Shown piece after piece: positions 10,010 to 20,907 of a stretch of 64,000 nucleotides of DNA. The DNA is from Alphaproteobacteria bacterium (lineage in GTDB: Bacteria; Myxococcota_A; UBA796; GCA-2862545), in NCBI GenBank assembly GCA_020632875.1, contig JACKET010000009.1:186001-250000 (forward strand), written 5' to 3'. The notes under the pieces are model-generated. The model saw nothing but the letters and a program-made list of their open reading frames with translations, was not told where the DNA came from and searched no databases. A program made the position numbers and the translations under genes. The first letter of the stretch is position 1. Every line of letters begins with the position of its first letter.

Positions 10010-10785
10010 CGGAGCTCCCGCGCCGTCATAACGTCCGCGACGACCGCTTTCAGCGCCGCGAGGCCCTCGACGAGGCGCGGGCCGGGACGACCGAGGAAGC
10101 ACTCCGGGATGGTGGCGATCCGCCCGTCCCGCACGGCGGGGACGGCCTCCCAGCCCGGGCGGCGCCGGACCACGTCCGTGCGGTAGCGGGACGCGGGCAC
10201 CCCGCACCAGCTCACGACCACCGCCTCGATCCCGGCCTCGCACGCCTCCTCCGGCGCGAGCGCGAAGCTCTTCGCCTCGCGGTCGCCGAATGGGTTCACC
10301 CCGCCCGCGAGGGCGAGCAGGTCGGTGACCCAGCTCTGGCGGCCCGGCACGTACACCGGCTTCGGCCACCACTCCACGACCACGCGCGCCGGGTCCGCGG
10401 AGGGCGCGACCGGGGCGAACGCGGCGTCGAGCTCCGCGGCGAGCGCCTCGCCCCGTGCGGCCAGACCGAGCGCCCGGCCGATGTCGCGCACGTCGCGCGC
10501 CACGTCGGCGAGGCACGTGGGCTCCGGTGCCACGAACGGGAGCCCCCGCGCCTCGAGGCCCTCCACGATCCGCTCGTGGCCCGGCACGGTGAGCGACGCG
10601 AGCACGAGGTCGGGTGCCAGGGCCTCGACGGCGTCGAGATCGATGCCGAGGTCGGGCCCCACGCGCGGCAGTCGGTCCACGTCGGCGGGCCAGTCGCTGT
10701 GGTCGTCGACCGCGACCAGCCGGTCGGACGCCCCCAGAGCCGCGACGATCTCGGTGTTCGAGCATGTCAGGCTCACGACCCGCAC
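10006..10785 (-). CDS. BtuF-like ABC-type substrate-binding protein
   Basis: This is 259 residues from a GTG at 10785 (VRVVSLTCSNTEIVAALGAS). That matches the usual start of cobalamin-binding proteins of the BtuF/TroA (periplasmic-binding, COG0614) family. Further family features are RLPRVGPDLGIDLDAVEALA, APDLVLASLTVPGH, and a C-terminal segment ending in LEGLAALKAVV-type helices. There is no signal peptide, so this form is either cytoplasmic or exported by other means; no permease or ATPase gene is nearby. The longer frame up to 10881 is rejected because its extra residues are Pro/Arg-rich and run into the divergent gene's leader. Ligand (vitamin B12 or iron chelate) unproven. Confidence 0.85.
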   Translation of the reverse strand: MRVVSLTCSNTEIVAALGASDRLVAVDDHSDWPADVDRLPRVGPDLGIDLDAVEALAPDLVLASLTVPGHERIVEGLEARGLPFVAPEPTCLADVARDVRDIGRALGLAARGEALAAELDAAFAPVAPSADPARVVVEWWPKPVYVPGRQSWVTDLLALAGGVNPFGDREAKSFALAPEEACEAGIEAVVVSWCGVPASRYRTDVVRRRPGWEAVPAVRDGRIATIPECFLGRPGPRLVEGLAALKAVVADVMTARELR

Positions 10786-10835
10786 GGGCTGCAACCTCGC
10801 TCCGAATACGGTACCGTCTACCCGATGGAGAGAAC

Positions 10836-11681
10836 ATGAGCAGCGTCCTGGCCGCGTTGGTGGCCTGGTCCGGAGCGGCACTCGCGGGGTGCGAGAACCC
10901 GACGTCGAACGAAGAGGTGGTCGTCGCGCTCGAAGCGGCCGTGACCGCGTACGAATCCCTCGATGTGACGGGCTTCCGCGACGCTGCCGTGCGCGCCGAG
11001 CAGGCGACGCTGTGCCTCGACGAGTCGATCACCCGCGCGAACGCCGCCGAGCTGCACCGGATCCGCGGCCTCGTCGCGTTCGTCGACCGCCAGGAGGACG
11101 AGTGCCGCAAGCGCTTCGCGGCGGCCCGCAACATCGAGCCCGAGTACAGCTTCCCGGTGTCGCTGGTGCCCGAGGGCAACCCGGTGCTCGACCTCTACGG
11201 CGCGATGGACCCCACCGACGGCGCCAAGGTCACGCTGCCCTGGCCGAAGGATGGCTCCGTGCGGCTCGATGGCTCGCCGCGGCTCGAGCGCAACGAAGCG
11301 CTGCCGGTCATCTTCCAGCGGATCGACGTGCGGGGGGCGGTCGTCGAGACCCTGATCATCCCGGCCGGCGGGTCCGTGCCGGAGTACCCCGAGGGGCGCG
11401 AGCCCAAGCCCGTCACCCCGGCCAACAGCAACAAGACCGCCAAGCGCGTGCTGCTCGTGGGGGGCGCCGCCTCGGTCGTGGCCGCGGGCGGACTGTACGG
11501 CGCGGCGCTCGGCACGAAGTCGTCCTTCGACAAGATCGCCACGGGCGACGAGCCCGGCGACCCCGACCGGATCAACCGGCTCTACAACACGAACCACGCG
11601 CTCGTGATCGGCTCGGCCGCGCTCGGCGTCGTCGGCATCGGGCTCGGGTCCACCTCCTTCGTCCTGACCGGGCAGTTCTGA
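10836..11681 (+). CDS. Exported/membrane protein with C-terminal glycine-rich helices
   Basis: This is 281 residues. The N-terminus MSSVLAALVAWSGAALAGCE is a signal sequence; LAGC could be a lipobox, although no basic residue precedes it. The N-terminal half is helical with TPR-like character (LHRIRGLVAFVDRQEDECRKRF, then AARNIEPEYSFPVSLVPEGN). After residue 190 come two hydrophobic helices, VLLVGGAASVVAAGGLYGAA and ALVIGSAALGVVGIGLGSTS, a hairpin often seen at the end of myxobacterial envelope proteins. The stop is one base before the kinase gene, so the two are likely co-expressed. Function unknown. Confidence 0.78.
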   Translation: MSSVLAALVAWSGAALAGCENPTSNEEVVVALEAAVTAYESLDVTGFRDAAVRAEQATLCLDESITRANAAELHRIRGLVAFVDRQEDECRKRFAAARNIEPEYSFPVSLVPEGNPVLDLYGAMDPTDGAKVTLPWPKDGSVRLDGSPRLERNEALPVIFQRIDVRGAVVETLIIPAGGSVPEYPEGREPKPVTPANSNKTAKRVLLVGGAASVVAAGGLYGAALGTKSSFDKIATGDEPGDPDRINRLYNTNHALVIGSAALGVVGIGLGSTSFVLTGQF

Positions 11682-11682
11682 C

Positions 11683-13344
11683 TTGCTGAGCACCGGCTTC
11701 GAGATCGACCGCTACGTGGTCGAAGAGAAGCTCGGAGAGGGCGGGATGGCCGTGGTGTACCGCGTCCGTCACGCCACGCTCGGCACGCGTCACGCCCTCA
11801 AGGTGCTCACCCTCACCTCGCGCGACGTGAAGGAGCGCCTCATCCAGGAGGGCAAGGTCCAGGCGACCCTCCGCCACGCGAACATCGTCGCGGTCACCGA
11901 CGTGCTCGACGTCGACGGCTCGCCGGGCCTCCTGATGGAGTTCATCCAGGGCCCCGCGCTCGACCACTGGCTCTACCACTACCAGCCGAGCGTCGAAGAG
12001 GCGGTCACGCTGTTCCGCGGCATCGTGGCCGGCGTCGGACACGCCCACGAGAAGGGCCTGATCCACCGCGACCTGAAGCCCGCGAACGTCCTCCTGCACG
12101 TCGACGACAAGGGGGTCCACCCGAAGGTCACCGACTTCGGGCTCGCGAAGCTGACCGACAGCCCGAACAACCGCCGCACGCGCACCGGCACGACCATGGG
12201 CACGCCGGCGTACATGTCGCCGGAGCAGATCCGCGACGCCTCCGCCGTCGACCGCCGCGCCGACATCTACAGCCTCGGCGTCATCCTCTACGAGCTCGTG
12301 TGCGGCAAGGTCCCCTTCCACGACGACGACATCATCGAGCTGTTCACGAAGGTCGCGGCCGGCGACTACCCGCCGCCGAAGTCCCTGCGTCCCGACCTGC
12401 CCGACAACATCTGCGAAGCCATCGACGCGATGATGGAGGTCGACCGCGACCACCGGGCGTCCGACTGCCAGTCGATCCTCGAGATCCTCGACGGTGCCGA
12501 CAAAGAGGCCTTCACCCAGCCGCTGAACATCGCGCCGGGCCAGGAGCTCCCCCCGCCCCGCCTGATGAAGCGCCCCGGCCCCACGACGCTGATGCCCGAC
12601 ACCGTCGCCGCGTCGGCCGCCAAGCAGTTCATCCGGCCGATCCGCACGCCCGAGCCGGCCCCCGAGCGCATGGGCTCGCTCGCGCCGCGCCGCTCTCCCC
12701 ACGACTCGGGGCTCGACATCGAGCTCGACGCCACCACGGCGGCCCTCCCGGTCCGCGAGCGTCGCGGCGTCACGGGCATCCTGCTCGCCCTGTCGAGCAT
12801 CCTGGTCGCGTTCCTGCTCGCGATCATCGTGGTCATGGGGCTCGCGCTGGTCGTCCAGCTGGTGCAGACGCGCGGCACGCAGCCCGACGTCGTCGATCCG
12901 AAGCCCGTCGAGATCCAGACCGATCCGCTGCCCGAGCCCCAGCCAGAGCCAGAGCCCGTCGTCGAGCCCGTGCCGGAGCCCGACCCCGAGCCCGAGCCGG
13001 TGCCCGCTCCGCCGCCCAAGCCCGTCGTGAAGCCCACGCCGAAGCCCGTGAAGCCCACGCCCACGCCGAAGCCCACGCCCGCCCCGGTGCCCGCGACCAC
13101 GAAGACCGCGAAGTACCGCGTGGTGTTCGACCCGCCCGACGTGACGATGAACGTGTGGCTCGAAGATGCGTTCGGCAACCGGTACGACGTGGGCCAGGGG
13201 CTCGAGCCGGCGCGCTACGACATCCGGATGGCTTCGCCGTCGAACCCGACGAAGGTCTTCGGGGCGGGCAAGGTGACGCTGAAGCCCGACACCGAGTCGG
13301 TCGTGCGGTGCAACGCCGCCATCGGGCAGTGCCGCGCCCAGTAG
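11683..13344 (+). CDS. Transmembrane Ser/Thr protein kinase (Hanks type)
   Basis: This is 553 residues, starting from TTG directly after the previous stop. The kinase domain covers about residues 8-275: Gly loop GEGGMAVVY (18-26), ATP lysine in HALKVL, catalytic HRDLKPANVL (from 128), DFGLAKL (near 152), then GTPAYMSPEQ and the APE-like region. All catalytic residues are present. A transmembrane helix (LALSSILVAFLLAIIVVMGL) lies at about 365-393. It is followed by a Pro/Glu then Pro/Lys-rich periplasmic linker and a roughly 75-residue C-terminal domain (YRVVFDPPDVTMNVWLEDAF) that could be a sensor. Cytoplasmic kinase with a periplasmic tail is the classic PknB-like layout. Confidence 0.93.
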   Translation: MLSTGFEIDRYVVEEKLGEGGMAVVYRVRHATLGTRHALKVLTLTSRDVKERLIQEGKVQATLRHANIVAVTDVLDVDGSPGLLMEFIQGPALDHWLYHYQPSVEEAVTLFRGIVAGVGHAHEKGLIHRDLKPANVLLHVDDKGVHPKVTDFGLAKLTDSPNNRRTRTGTTMGTPAYMSPEQIRDASAVDRRADIYSLGVILYELVCGKVPFHDDDIIELFTKVAAGDYPPPKSLRPDLPDNICEAIDAMMEVDRDHRASDCQSILEILDGADKEAFTQPLNIAPGQELPPPRLMKRPGPTTLMPDTVAASAAKQFIRPIRTPEPAPERMGSLAPRRSPHDSGLDIELDATTAALPVRERRGVTGILLALSSILVAFLLAIIVVMGLALVVQLVQTRGTQPDVVDPKPVEIQTDPLPEPQPEPEPVVEPVPEPDPEPEPVPAPPPKPVVKPTPKPVKPTPTPKPTPAPVPATTKTAKYRVVFDPPDVTMNVWLEDAFGNRYDVGQGLEPARYDIRMASPSNPTKVFGAGKVTLKPDTESVVRCNAAIGQCRAQ

Positions 13345-13374
13345 CGTGCCGGCATGGCTCCCGGACGTGGTCGG

Positions 13375-14140
13375 GCTTCGAGCGTCCCGGGCCTCACGCA
13401 GATGACGCAGATGGACGCGGATGACGCAGAAACGAGGCCGTCGCGGGTCGAGCGTCCTCGTTTCCCCGGATCGCCAAGACCGAGTACGCCACGGTCCAGC
13501 CGCAGCGTCCCCGGAGCTCCAGAGGGACTGGGCGCAGATCGACGGCTCCACTCACCAGAGCAGGCCAACCGACTGCCGGATCTCCGTCGGGCACGCCGTG
13601 CTCGCTGGCGCTCGATGCCGGATCCGTCTCACGCAGAAGAACGCAGAAGAATGCAGAAGAATGCAGAAGAACGCAGAAGAAGAACGCAGAAGAAGAAGGA
13701 TACGGGTCCACGTTTGTTCAGCTTCAACGGATGGAATATATCGGAATCCGACCTGAGACCGGAGCGAGATCGACGCGATGGTAGTCGTCCTCTCCCGAAT
13801 GCCTCGATGGGCCAACGCCTGATTGCACCTTCAAGACCGCCAAGCCGGGGTGGCCGGGTCGGACGGCATATCTCCGAGGTGGACTGGCAGGGCGTCGGCG
13901 AGCCCGCTCATCCGAGCAGCCCGAAACGCATGCGTGCTCTGGTGAATCCCGATTCCGGTCCGCAGGGAGGCCTTCTCTGTCGAGCCGAACACCGAGACGT
14001 CCCTCGAGAGCCCTGACGTCACGGGTGGACCTTGGCGTGCATGGCGGGGGAGAGGAGGACGCTGGACCCGCGACGGCCTGGTTTCTGCGTCATCTGCGTT
14101 CTTCTGCGTCATCTGCGTGAGGCCCTGAGACGCTCGAAGC
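13375..14140. repeat. Inverted-repeat intergenic element, copy B
   Basis: This 766-bp element occupies nearly the whole gap between convergent genes. Left arm 13375-13470 begins GCTTCGAGCG and runs through the CGCAGATGA repeats to CGTCCTCGTTTCCCCGG. Right arm 14044-14140 is its inverse and ends CGCTCGAAGC. The arms match over about 95 bases with a few substitutions. Inside are the half-site CCGAGCAGCCCGAAACGC at about 13913 and the GATTCCGGTCCGCAG module shared with copy A. No transposase or other convincing gene lies within, and no target-site duplication is obvious. Confidence 0.88.
13631..13699. repeat. CGCAGAAGAA short tandem repeat inside copy B
   Basis: A purine-rich run of about seven ACGCAGAAGA/ATGCAGAAGA units, decaying to AGAAGAAGAAGG. 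It looks like an expansion of half of the terminal-repeat motif in the middle of the element. One strand is almost free of C, in contrast to the GC-rich surroundings. Confidence 0.85.
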
Positions 14141-14170
14141 ACGAAGGCGAAGCGAGCGTAGTAAGGGCTG

Positions 14171-14557
14171 TCAGTCGATCGAGAAGTCTTCGGCGCGGAA
14201 GATCTCGGTGGCGCCTTCGACGGCGTCTTCCTCGTCCCAGTCGAGGTTCATGTTGCCGCGCATGAACACCTCGGTCTTGCCCTCGTCGTCGTCTTCGTCG
14301 CGCTCGGGCTCGGCGCGCACGATGTTGGCGCCGAGGCCGCGGAGGGGCGGCGGAGGAGGGGGCGCGACGGGAGGCGGCAGGGAGCGCTCGCTCGCCATCA
14401 CCGGCGTGGGCTTCGGCGCCGGCGCGCTCTCGACCTCGTCTCCGCCACCCCCGCTGAAGCGGAGGAACAGGAACAGCACGAGCACGGCGACGAGCAGCAT
14501 CACCCCCACGAACAGCAGCAGGACGGCGCAGAGCACGAGCAGGGTGAGCAGCGTCAC
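14171..14557 (-). CDS. Small membrane protein with acidic cytoplasmic tail
   Basis: This is 128 residues from a GTG at 14557 preceded by GGAG. The first 35 residues are a strongly hydrophobic segment (LLTLLVLCAVLLLFVGVMLL onward), probably one long or two short transmembrane helices. A Pro-rich spacer (SLPPPVAPPPPPPLRG) follows, then an acidic tail with EVFMRGNMNLDWDEEDAVEG and a repeated TEVF/TEIF motif. This pattern suggests an anchor plus a short peptide docking motif. Upstream in-frame Arg/Ser-rich codons are not protein-like. No family recognised. Confidence 0.65.
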   Translation of the reverse strand: MTLLTLLVLCAVLLLFVGVMLLVAVLVLFLFLRFSGGGGDEVESAPAPKPTPVMASERSLPPPVAPPPPPPLRGLGANIVRAEPERDEDDDEGKTEVFMRGNMNLDWDEEDAVEGATEIFRAEDFSID

Positions 14558-14603
14558 GGGGTCTCCGCCCCCAGGATACACCACCGCGCTGGGCGATTGC
14601 GCC

Positions 14604-15083
14604 CTAGAACCCCGTGTCGCGCGGGCCCTGCTCGTCGATCGGGTCGAGCCCACCCGGAAGACCGCGGGCCCCGATCGCGGACGGGCCGACCGCCGCGCGG
14701 CGCTGCTGGCGGACCTCGCGGAGGGCCTTCGCACGGGCCTGCTCTTCGGGGGTCATGGCATCCCACCGGCGGCGGCGGCGCTCGCGCAGGCGCTCGGTGC
14801 GCGCGGCCCTTCGGTCGGCGGCGGCCGCCGGATCCATCGGGCCCCGCTCGGAGACCGCCAGCTTCTTCTGCACGGCCGGAGACGGCGGTGCGGCGGGCTT
14901 GCGAGCGACCGGACGGGCCATCGGCTTCGCCGGAGGGGCCTCGGACTGAGCAGAGGCCATCTGGGACGACGCGGCGTCGAGCGCCTGGCGCGCGTTCGTG
15001 ACGATGCGGGCGACCTCGTAGGCCCCCGCCGTGACGAGCACACCCAGCGCGAACGCGCCGACGTAGCCCAGGTACTGCCTCAT
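14604..15083 (-). CDS. Small single-pass membrane protein, Arg/Ala-rich
   Basis: This is 159 residues. An N-terminal membrane helix (YLGYVGAFALGVLVTAGAYE) is followed by an Ala/Pro-rich linker and a basic coiled region (RRAARTERLRERRRRRWDAM, then TPEEQARAKALREVRQQRRA). The topology suggests a short anchor with a charged soluble domain. The ATG at 15083 starts immediately before the helix. It lies 46 bases from the next minus-strand gene and downstream of the P5C dehydrogenase gene, probably in the same transcript. Function unknown. Confidence 0.68.
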   Translation of the reverse strand: MRQYLGYVGAFALGVLVTAGAYEVARIVTNARQALDAASSQMASAQSEAPPAKPMARPVARKPAAPPSPAVQKKLAVSERGPMDPAAAADRRAARTERLRERRRRRWDAMTPEEQARAKALREVRQQRRAAVGPSAIGARGLPGGLDPIDEQGPRDTGF

Positions 15084-15129
15084 GAGCGCCCCATGGGGAA
15101 TCCGATAGCCGCGAAACGAGCGGTCCGCA

Positions 15130-16752
<1,623 letters not shown>

Positions 16753-16801
16753 GGCGGCCTCCAGCGCTGGCCGCCCCACTAACCGGTCCCAAAAGTGAAG
16801 A

Positions 16802-16833
16802 GGGGCGGGCGGGGCCCATTCCCCACCCGCCCC
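16802..16833. promoter_or_regulatory. G/C inverted repeat upstream of the P5C dehydrogenase
   Basis: GGGGCGGGCGGGG (16802-16814) is matched by CCCCACCCGCCCC (16821-16833) with one mismatch and a 6-base spacer. It lies in the 288-bp gap between divergent genes, 50 bp before the pruA start, so an operator or leader structure is more likely than a terminator. No sigma-70 promoter was recognised with confidence in this gap. Confidence 0.4.
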
Positions 16834-17040
16834 CCGACCCGCCGGGACTGAAAGGGCACGGACAGCACCCCAGCGGACGAGCTGTGCGTTTGCAGCTCGT
16901 GTGCCAGATGTACTGAGTGCGGTAGAACCTCGACGATTACACGCGCTGTCCACGGAACGGCTCCGGCCGGGCACCGAACCGCGACATCCGTGTCAGACTC
17001 CCCGCTCTCCTCCCGTGAATCCAGGCGGTACGCTGTCGCG

Positions 17041-20000
17041 ATGCTGATCCTCGCCCTCCTCTTCACGGCCCTCGCCTCCGTCGTCCCGCTGTCGGACGTG
17101 ACGTTCGACGTCGTGGTGTCGGGCCCGATCGCCGACGTCGAGATCACCCAGACCTTCCGGAACGACTCGGACGAGACGATCGAAGCCGTGTACCTCTTCC
17201 CGCTCCACGAGCGGGCGGTGGTCGACAAGATGGTGATGCGCCTCGACGACCGCACCATCGAGGGGCGGATCGAAGAGGTGGAGGCGGCCCGCGAGCAGTA
17301 TCGGGCCGCGATCGAGGCCGGCCAGACGGCCGCGTTGACCGAGTCGGTTCGCTGGAACCTCTTCCGCCAGACCGTCGGCAACATCCCGCCAGGCGCGCAG
17401 ATCGAGGTGTCGCTGCGCATCATCCAGCCCGTCCCGCGGAACGACGCCGAGCTCGAGCTCGTGCTGCCCCTCGTCGCCGGCGCGCGCTTCGTGCCGCCCG
17501 GCGTCCCCGAGGAGGAGGCCATGGCCGCGCCGTACGGCGGCAGCCCGGTGCGTGCGCACGTGCACCTCGCGGTCGACGGGGGCGTCGAGCTGCAGGGCTT
17601 CCGCGTGACGAGCCACGAGGCGTTCACCGCGCCCACCGGCGAGGGCTGGGAGGCGCACGCCACCGATCTGCCCATGACGCGCGACTTCGTCGCGAAGTGG
17701 CGCACGCGGACGAACGAGCCCCAGATCGGCGCGCTGCACGACGGCGAGCACCTGCTGCTGGTGTTCGAGCCGCCCGAGCCCACGGCGGTCCCCGTGCGCC
17801 GGCCGCGCGAGGTGTTCGTCGTGCTCGACCGCAGCGGCTCGATGAGCGGTGCGGCCTGGCCCCTCGCCCAGCAGGCCGTGTTCCGCATCCTCGACAGCCT
17901 CCAGCCGGACGAGGTCTTCGACCTGTTCACCTTCGCCGCGCAGCTCGAGCACCACGGCCGCCGTCCCGCCGAGTACAACCAGATCGCGTGGGGCAAGCAG
18001 ATCGTCGCGCAGACCTCCGCGCGCGGCACCACCGACCTCCGCGGGGCCCTGCAGAAGGCCCTCACCGTGCCGGTCGACCCCGAGCGCCAGCGCTACGTCG
18101 TGCTGATCTCCGACGGGCTCGTCGCGAACGAGACCGGCATCCTCGAAGATCTCGCGGCCTACCGCGGCGACGCGAAGGTCTTCGCGCTCGGCGTGGGCGG
18201 GGCCGTGAACCGCTTCGTCCTCGAGGAGGCCGCCAGCCAGGGCGGCGGCGTCGCGGTCCACCTCCGCGGCGACGATGGCACCGCGCCGGCAGAGAAGCTG
18301 ATCGCCGCCATGGATCGCCCCACCCTGTCGGGCATCCAGGTCGACTGGGGCGACTGGGGCCCGATGGACATGGCACCCGCGCGCATCCCCGACGTCCACC
18401 TCGGCCGCCCGATCCAGGTCCTGGTCCGCACGCAGTACGAAGAGGGCGGACCCATCATCATCACGGGGAAGTACGCCGACGATCCCGAGCCCATCGAGAT
18501 CCGCGTCCTCCCCCGCCGGGTCGCCCGCGGGCGCGCCATCGCCAGCACGTGGGCCCGCCAGCGCATCGAGGCGCTCGGCCGGGAGCAGATCCGCACCGGC
18601 CGGCCGGCCATCGAAGAGGGGCTGCCGCTCGCGCTCGAGTACTCGATCCTCTCGCCCTGGACGGCCTTCGTCGCGATCGACCCCCGCGTCCGCCAGGTCC
18701 AGACGCGGTCGATCGACGTGCCGCTGGGGCAGCCCGGCGACCGTCCCGCGCTGTTCCCCGACACGACCACTGCACCGGCGCCCGTCGTCATCACGAAGAA
18801 CGAGATCCAGCTCTACGAGCGCGAGCCCGACTTCCTCGACAGCGCGGTCGACGACCGGAAGATGCGGGCGGCGCAGAAGGTCCCCGCCGGACGGAGCTAC
18901 GAGAGCACGGTGGAGGTCGCGAGCGGCCAGGCGGACGTCGAAGCGGTGTACCGGCTCGACGGGGTCGCCATCACCGACCCGACGACCGGGACCTTCTCCG
19001 TGAACTTCAACTTCGACACGAGCCCCGAGCGGCGGCGCGTCGGGGTGCCCGTGCCGGTGCCGCTCTCCCTCACCCAGGGCTGGGGGAAGCTCGCTGCGCG
19101 CGGTGGCTCGACCGTGGACGATCTGAGGCAGGGCGAAGCGCGGCTGGCCTTCTCCGCGCCCCTCGCGCACGACCGGTTCGCGGTGGCGGCCGACACGGGG
19201 CTCGAGCTGCGCGGGGTGGACGGGGGCAGCTGGCGCCAGATCCCCGTCGGCGTGCGGACCTCCACGGGCATCGGCTATCGGAGCACGCGCCTCGACCTCG
19301 CGGCGGCCGGGCGCTTCCTGACGCTCGAAGGGCCCACGATCGACACGTTCGACGCGCAGCGCGAGGCCCTCGGCGGCTCGTTCGCGCTGCACGGGCGCCG
19401 CGGGTGGCTGGTGGGCGACCTGGGCCGCGCGACGTTCGCCTGCGGCGTCTGCGATGGCAGCCGCCGAACCGTCGGCACCGTGAGCACCGGCCTCGTCTAT
19501 GGCGAGTCGTGGGCCGGCGGAACCGCCGGGCTGCGGTTCGCACGCACGGGCTTCGAGGGCACCGACGCGCTCCAGACCGCCGACGTGGGCCTCGACCTCG
19601 CCTACCGCCGCACCGAGGGCGCCTGGATCCTCGCGGAGGCCAGCGGAGAGACGCTGTGGGCGGACGGGTTCCGGTTCCTGCCGTCCGGCCGTGCCGAGCT
19701 CGGCTACGCGCCGGGGGACGCGCACTTCGCCATCGGCGGCGGGCGGAGCGTCGACACGCGTGTGCCGGAGCTCTCGCTGCCGGTCCTCACCGAGGCGTAC
19801 GCCGTGGCGTTCTTCGGGTCGCCCGAGGCGGACACCGATGCGCCGACCCTCCGCGTCCAGTCGGGCTGGCAGCACGTGCGCGGCCCGCTCGCGCTGCCGA
19901 TCGCGCGGCTCCAGGAGCTCCCGGAGGGCGAGTGGTCCCGCCAGGCCGTCGTGTCGAGCGCCGCGCTGCGCTTCCCGTCGGGCTACCGTGGCCAGCTCGA

Positions 20001-20403
20001 CCTGCTCGTGCGGCACACGCTCGTGCTCCGCAGCGACGCCGACCTCGACGCGCCCACCGCGCCCTGGACGCCCGGCCTCGTGCTGGCGCACCGCCCGCTC
20101 TACGTGGCGATGGACGGCCGTTGGCGCCCCATCGACCGGCGCTGGCAGACCGATCTCGAGCTCGAGGGCGGCCTCGCGACCCCGCTCGGCGGCGAGCGCT
20201 GGTGGTCCGGCTGGCAGGTGCTCGGCGAGCTCGGGGTCGTGGAGCGCATCCCCGTGCGCAGCGACACCCTCGCGATCGGAGTGCACGGGATGCTGCGGGA
20301 GGGCCGTCCCGGCGACGTCGATCCGACCCGTGTGGACGGGTGGTTCGCGCCCGAGCGCCTCGGGAACGTCGGGATCTACGGGAGCATCGCCGTCGAGCTG
20401 TGA
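17041..20403 (+). CDS. VIT-VWA protein fused to a TonB-plug-like / beta-barrel C-terminus
   Basis: This is 1120 residues from the ATG at 17041, chosen because it opens a signal peptide (MLILALLFTALASVVPLSD). A VIT domain covers about residues 20-140 (VEITQTFRNDSDETIEAVYL, then FPLHERAVVDKM). A VWA domain follows at about 258-420 with the metal-site motif DRSGSMSG near 263, and the matching Thr in ARGTTDLRGAL. Near residue 635 is YRLDGVAITDPTTGTFSVNF, closely resembling the plug of carboxypeptidase-type TonB-dependent receptors. The last 400 residues look like a beta-barrel ending in GNVGIYGSIAVEL. The protein is inferred to sit in the outer membrane. Confidence 0.85.
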   Translation: MLILALLFTALASVVPLSDVTFDVVVSGPIADVEITQTFRNDSDETIEAVYLFPLHERAVVDKMVMRLDDRTIEGRIEEVEAAREQYRAAIEAGQTAALTESVRWNLFRQTVGNIPPGAQIEVSLRIIQPVPRNDAELELVLPLVAGARFVPPGVPEEEAMAAPYGGSPVRAHVHLAVDGGVELQGFRVTSHEAFTAPTGEGWEAHATDLPMTRDFVAKWRTRTNEPQIGALHDGEHLLLVFEPPEPTAVPVRRPREVFVVLDRSGSMSGAAWPLAQQAVFRILDSLQPDEVFDLFTFAAQLEHHGRRPAEYNQIAWGKQIVAQTSARGTTDLRGALQKALTVPVDPERQRYVVLISDGLVANETGILEDLAAYRGDAKVFALGVGGAVNRFVLEEAASQGGGVAVHLRGDDGTAPAEKLIAAMDRPTLSGIQVDWGDWGPMDMAPARIPDVHLGRPIQVLVRTQYEEGGPIIITGKYADDPEPIEIRVLPRRVARGRAIASTWARQRIEALGREQIRTGRPAIEEGLPLALEYSILSPWTAFVAIDPRVRQVQTRSIDVPLGQPGDRPALFPDTTTAPAPVVITKNEIQLYEREPDFLDSAVDDRKMRAAQKVPAGRSYESTVEVASGQADVEAVYRLDGVAITDPTTGTFSVNFNFDTSPERRRVGVPVPVPLSLTQGWGKLAARGGSTVDDLRQGEARLAFSAPLAHDRFAVAADTGLELRGVDGGSWRQIPVGVRTSTGIGYRSTRLDLAAAGRFLTLEGPTIDTFDAQREALGGSFALHGRRGWLVGDLGRATFACGVCDGSRRTVGTVSTGLVYGESWAGGTAGLRFARTGFEGTDALQTADVGLDLAYRRTEGAWILAEASGETLWADGFRFLPSGRAELGYAPGDAHFAIGGGRSVDTRVPELSLPVLTEAYAVAFFGSPEADTDAPTLRVQSGWQHVRGPLALPIARLQELPEGEWSRQAVVSSAALRFPSGYRGQLDLLVRHTLVLRSDADLDAPTAPWTPGLVLAHRPLYVAMDGRWRPIDRRWQTDLELEGGLATPLGGERWWSGWQVLGELGVVERIPVRSDTLAIGVHGMLREGRPGDVDPTRVDGWFAPERLGNVGIYGSIAVEL

Positions 20404-20530
20404 GGGTCGCCGGACGACGTCGAGCGTTCCGAGGCGGCGTCGAGGGTCACGTGTCGAGTATCGGGTGTCGAGTGGCGCCGTCTCTCCGGGTCGGACCGCG
20501 ATCCTCCCCGATCGGCCGGGGAGCGCTCGG

Positions 20531-20855
20531 GCTTCGAGCGCCCGGCATCACGCAGATGACGCAGAAGGACGCGGATGACGCAGAAACCAGGTCGTCGCCG
20601 GTCGCTCGTCCTCGTGTCCCCGGGCGCTGTCGCACCGCAAGACGAGGTAGCCGGGCGGGACGGTTCACCGGAGCAGCCGAAACGCCGGCCTGCTCTGGTG
20701 AGTCTCGAATCCGATCCGCAAGAAGGCCCGCTCCGCGCTCCGGGGACGCGAAGACGCTCGACCCGGAACGGCCTCGTTTCTGCGTCATCTGCGTCATCTG
20801 CGTCATCTGCGTCGTTCTGCGTCATCTGCGTGAGGCCCTGAGACGCTCGCAGCTC
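20531..20855. repeat. Inverted-repeat intergenic element, copy C (short)
   Basis: This 325-bp element sits in the gap between convergent genes. The left arm starts GCTTCGAGCG at 20531 and runs through the CGCAGATGA units and TCGCTCGTCCTCGTGTCCCC. The right arm (about 20740-20855) is the inverse and carries two extra CATCTGCGT units (TGCGTCATC four times). The central module is the half-site GGAGCAGCCGAAACGCCGGC plus CTGCTCTGGTGA. No gene is contained. Confidence 0.88.
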
Positions 20856-20907
20856 ACAGAGCGCTGTGGTCGGAGACACGGGCATCCGCAACGCCGTCGC
20901 TCGAGGG

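Noticed and set aside
16993..20286. Very long open frame on the minus strand opposite the VIT-VWA gene
   Set aside because: Antisense frames stay open in GC-rich DNA because of codon-position bias; it has no family signature and low-complexity Arg/Ala/Gly content.
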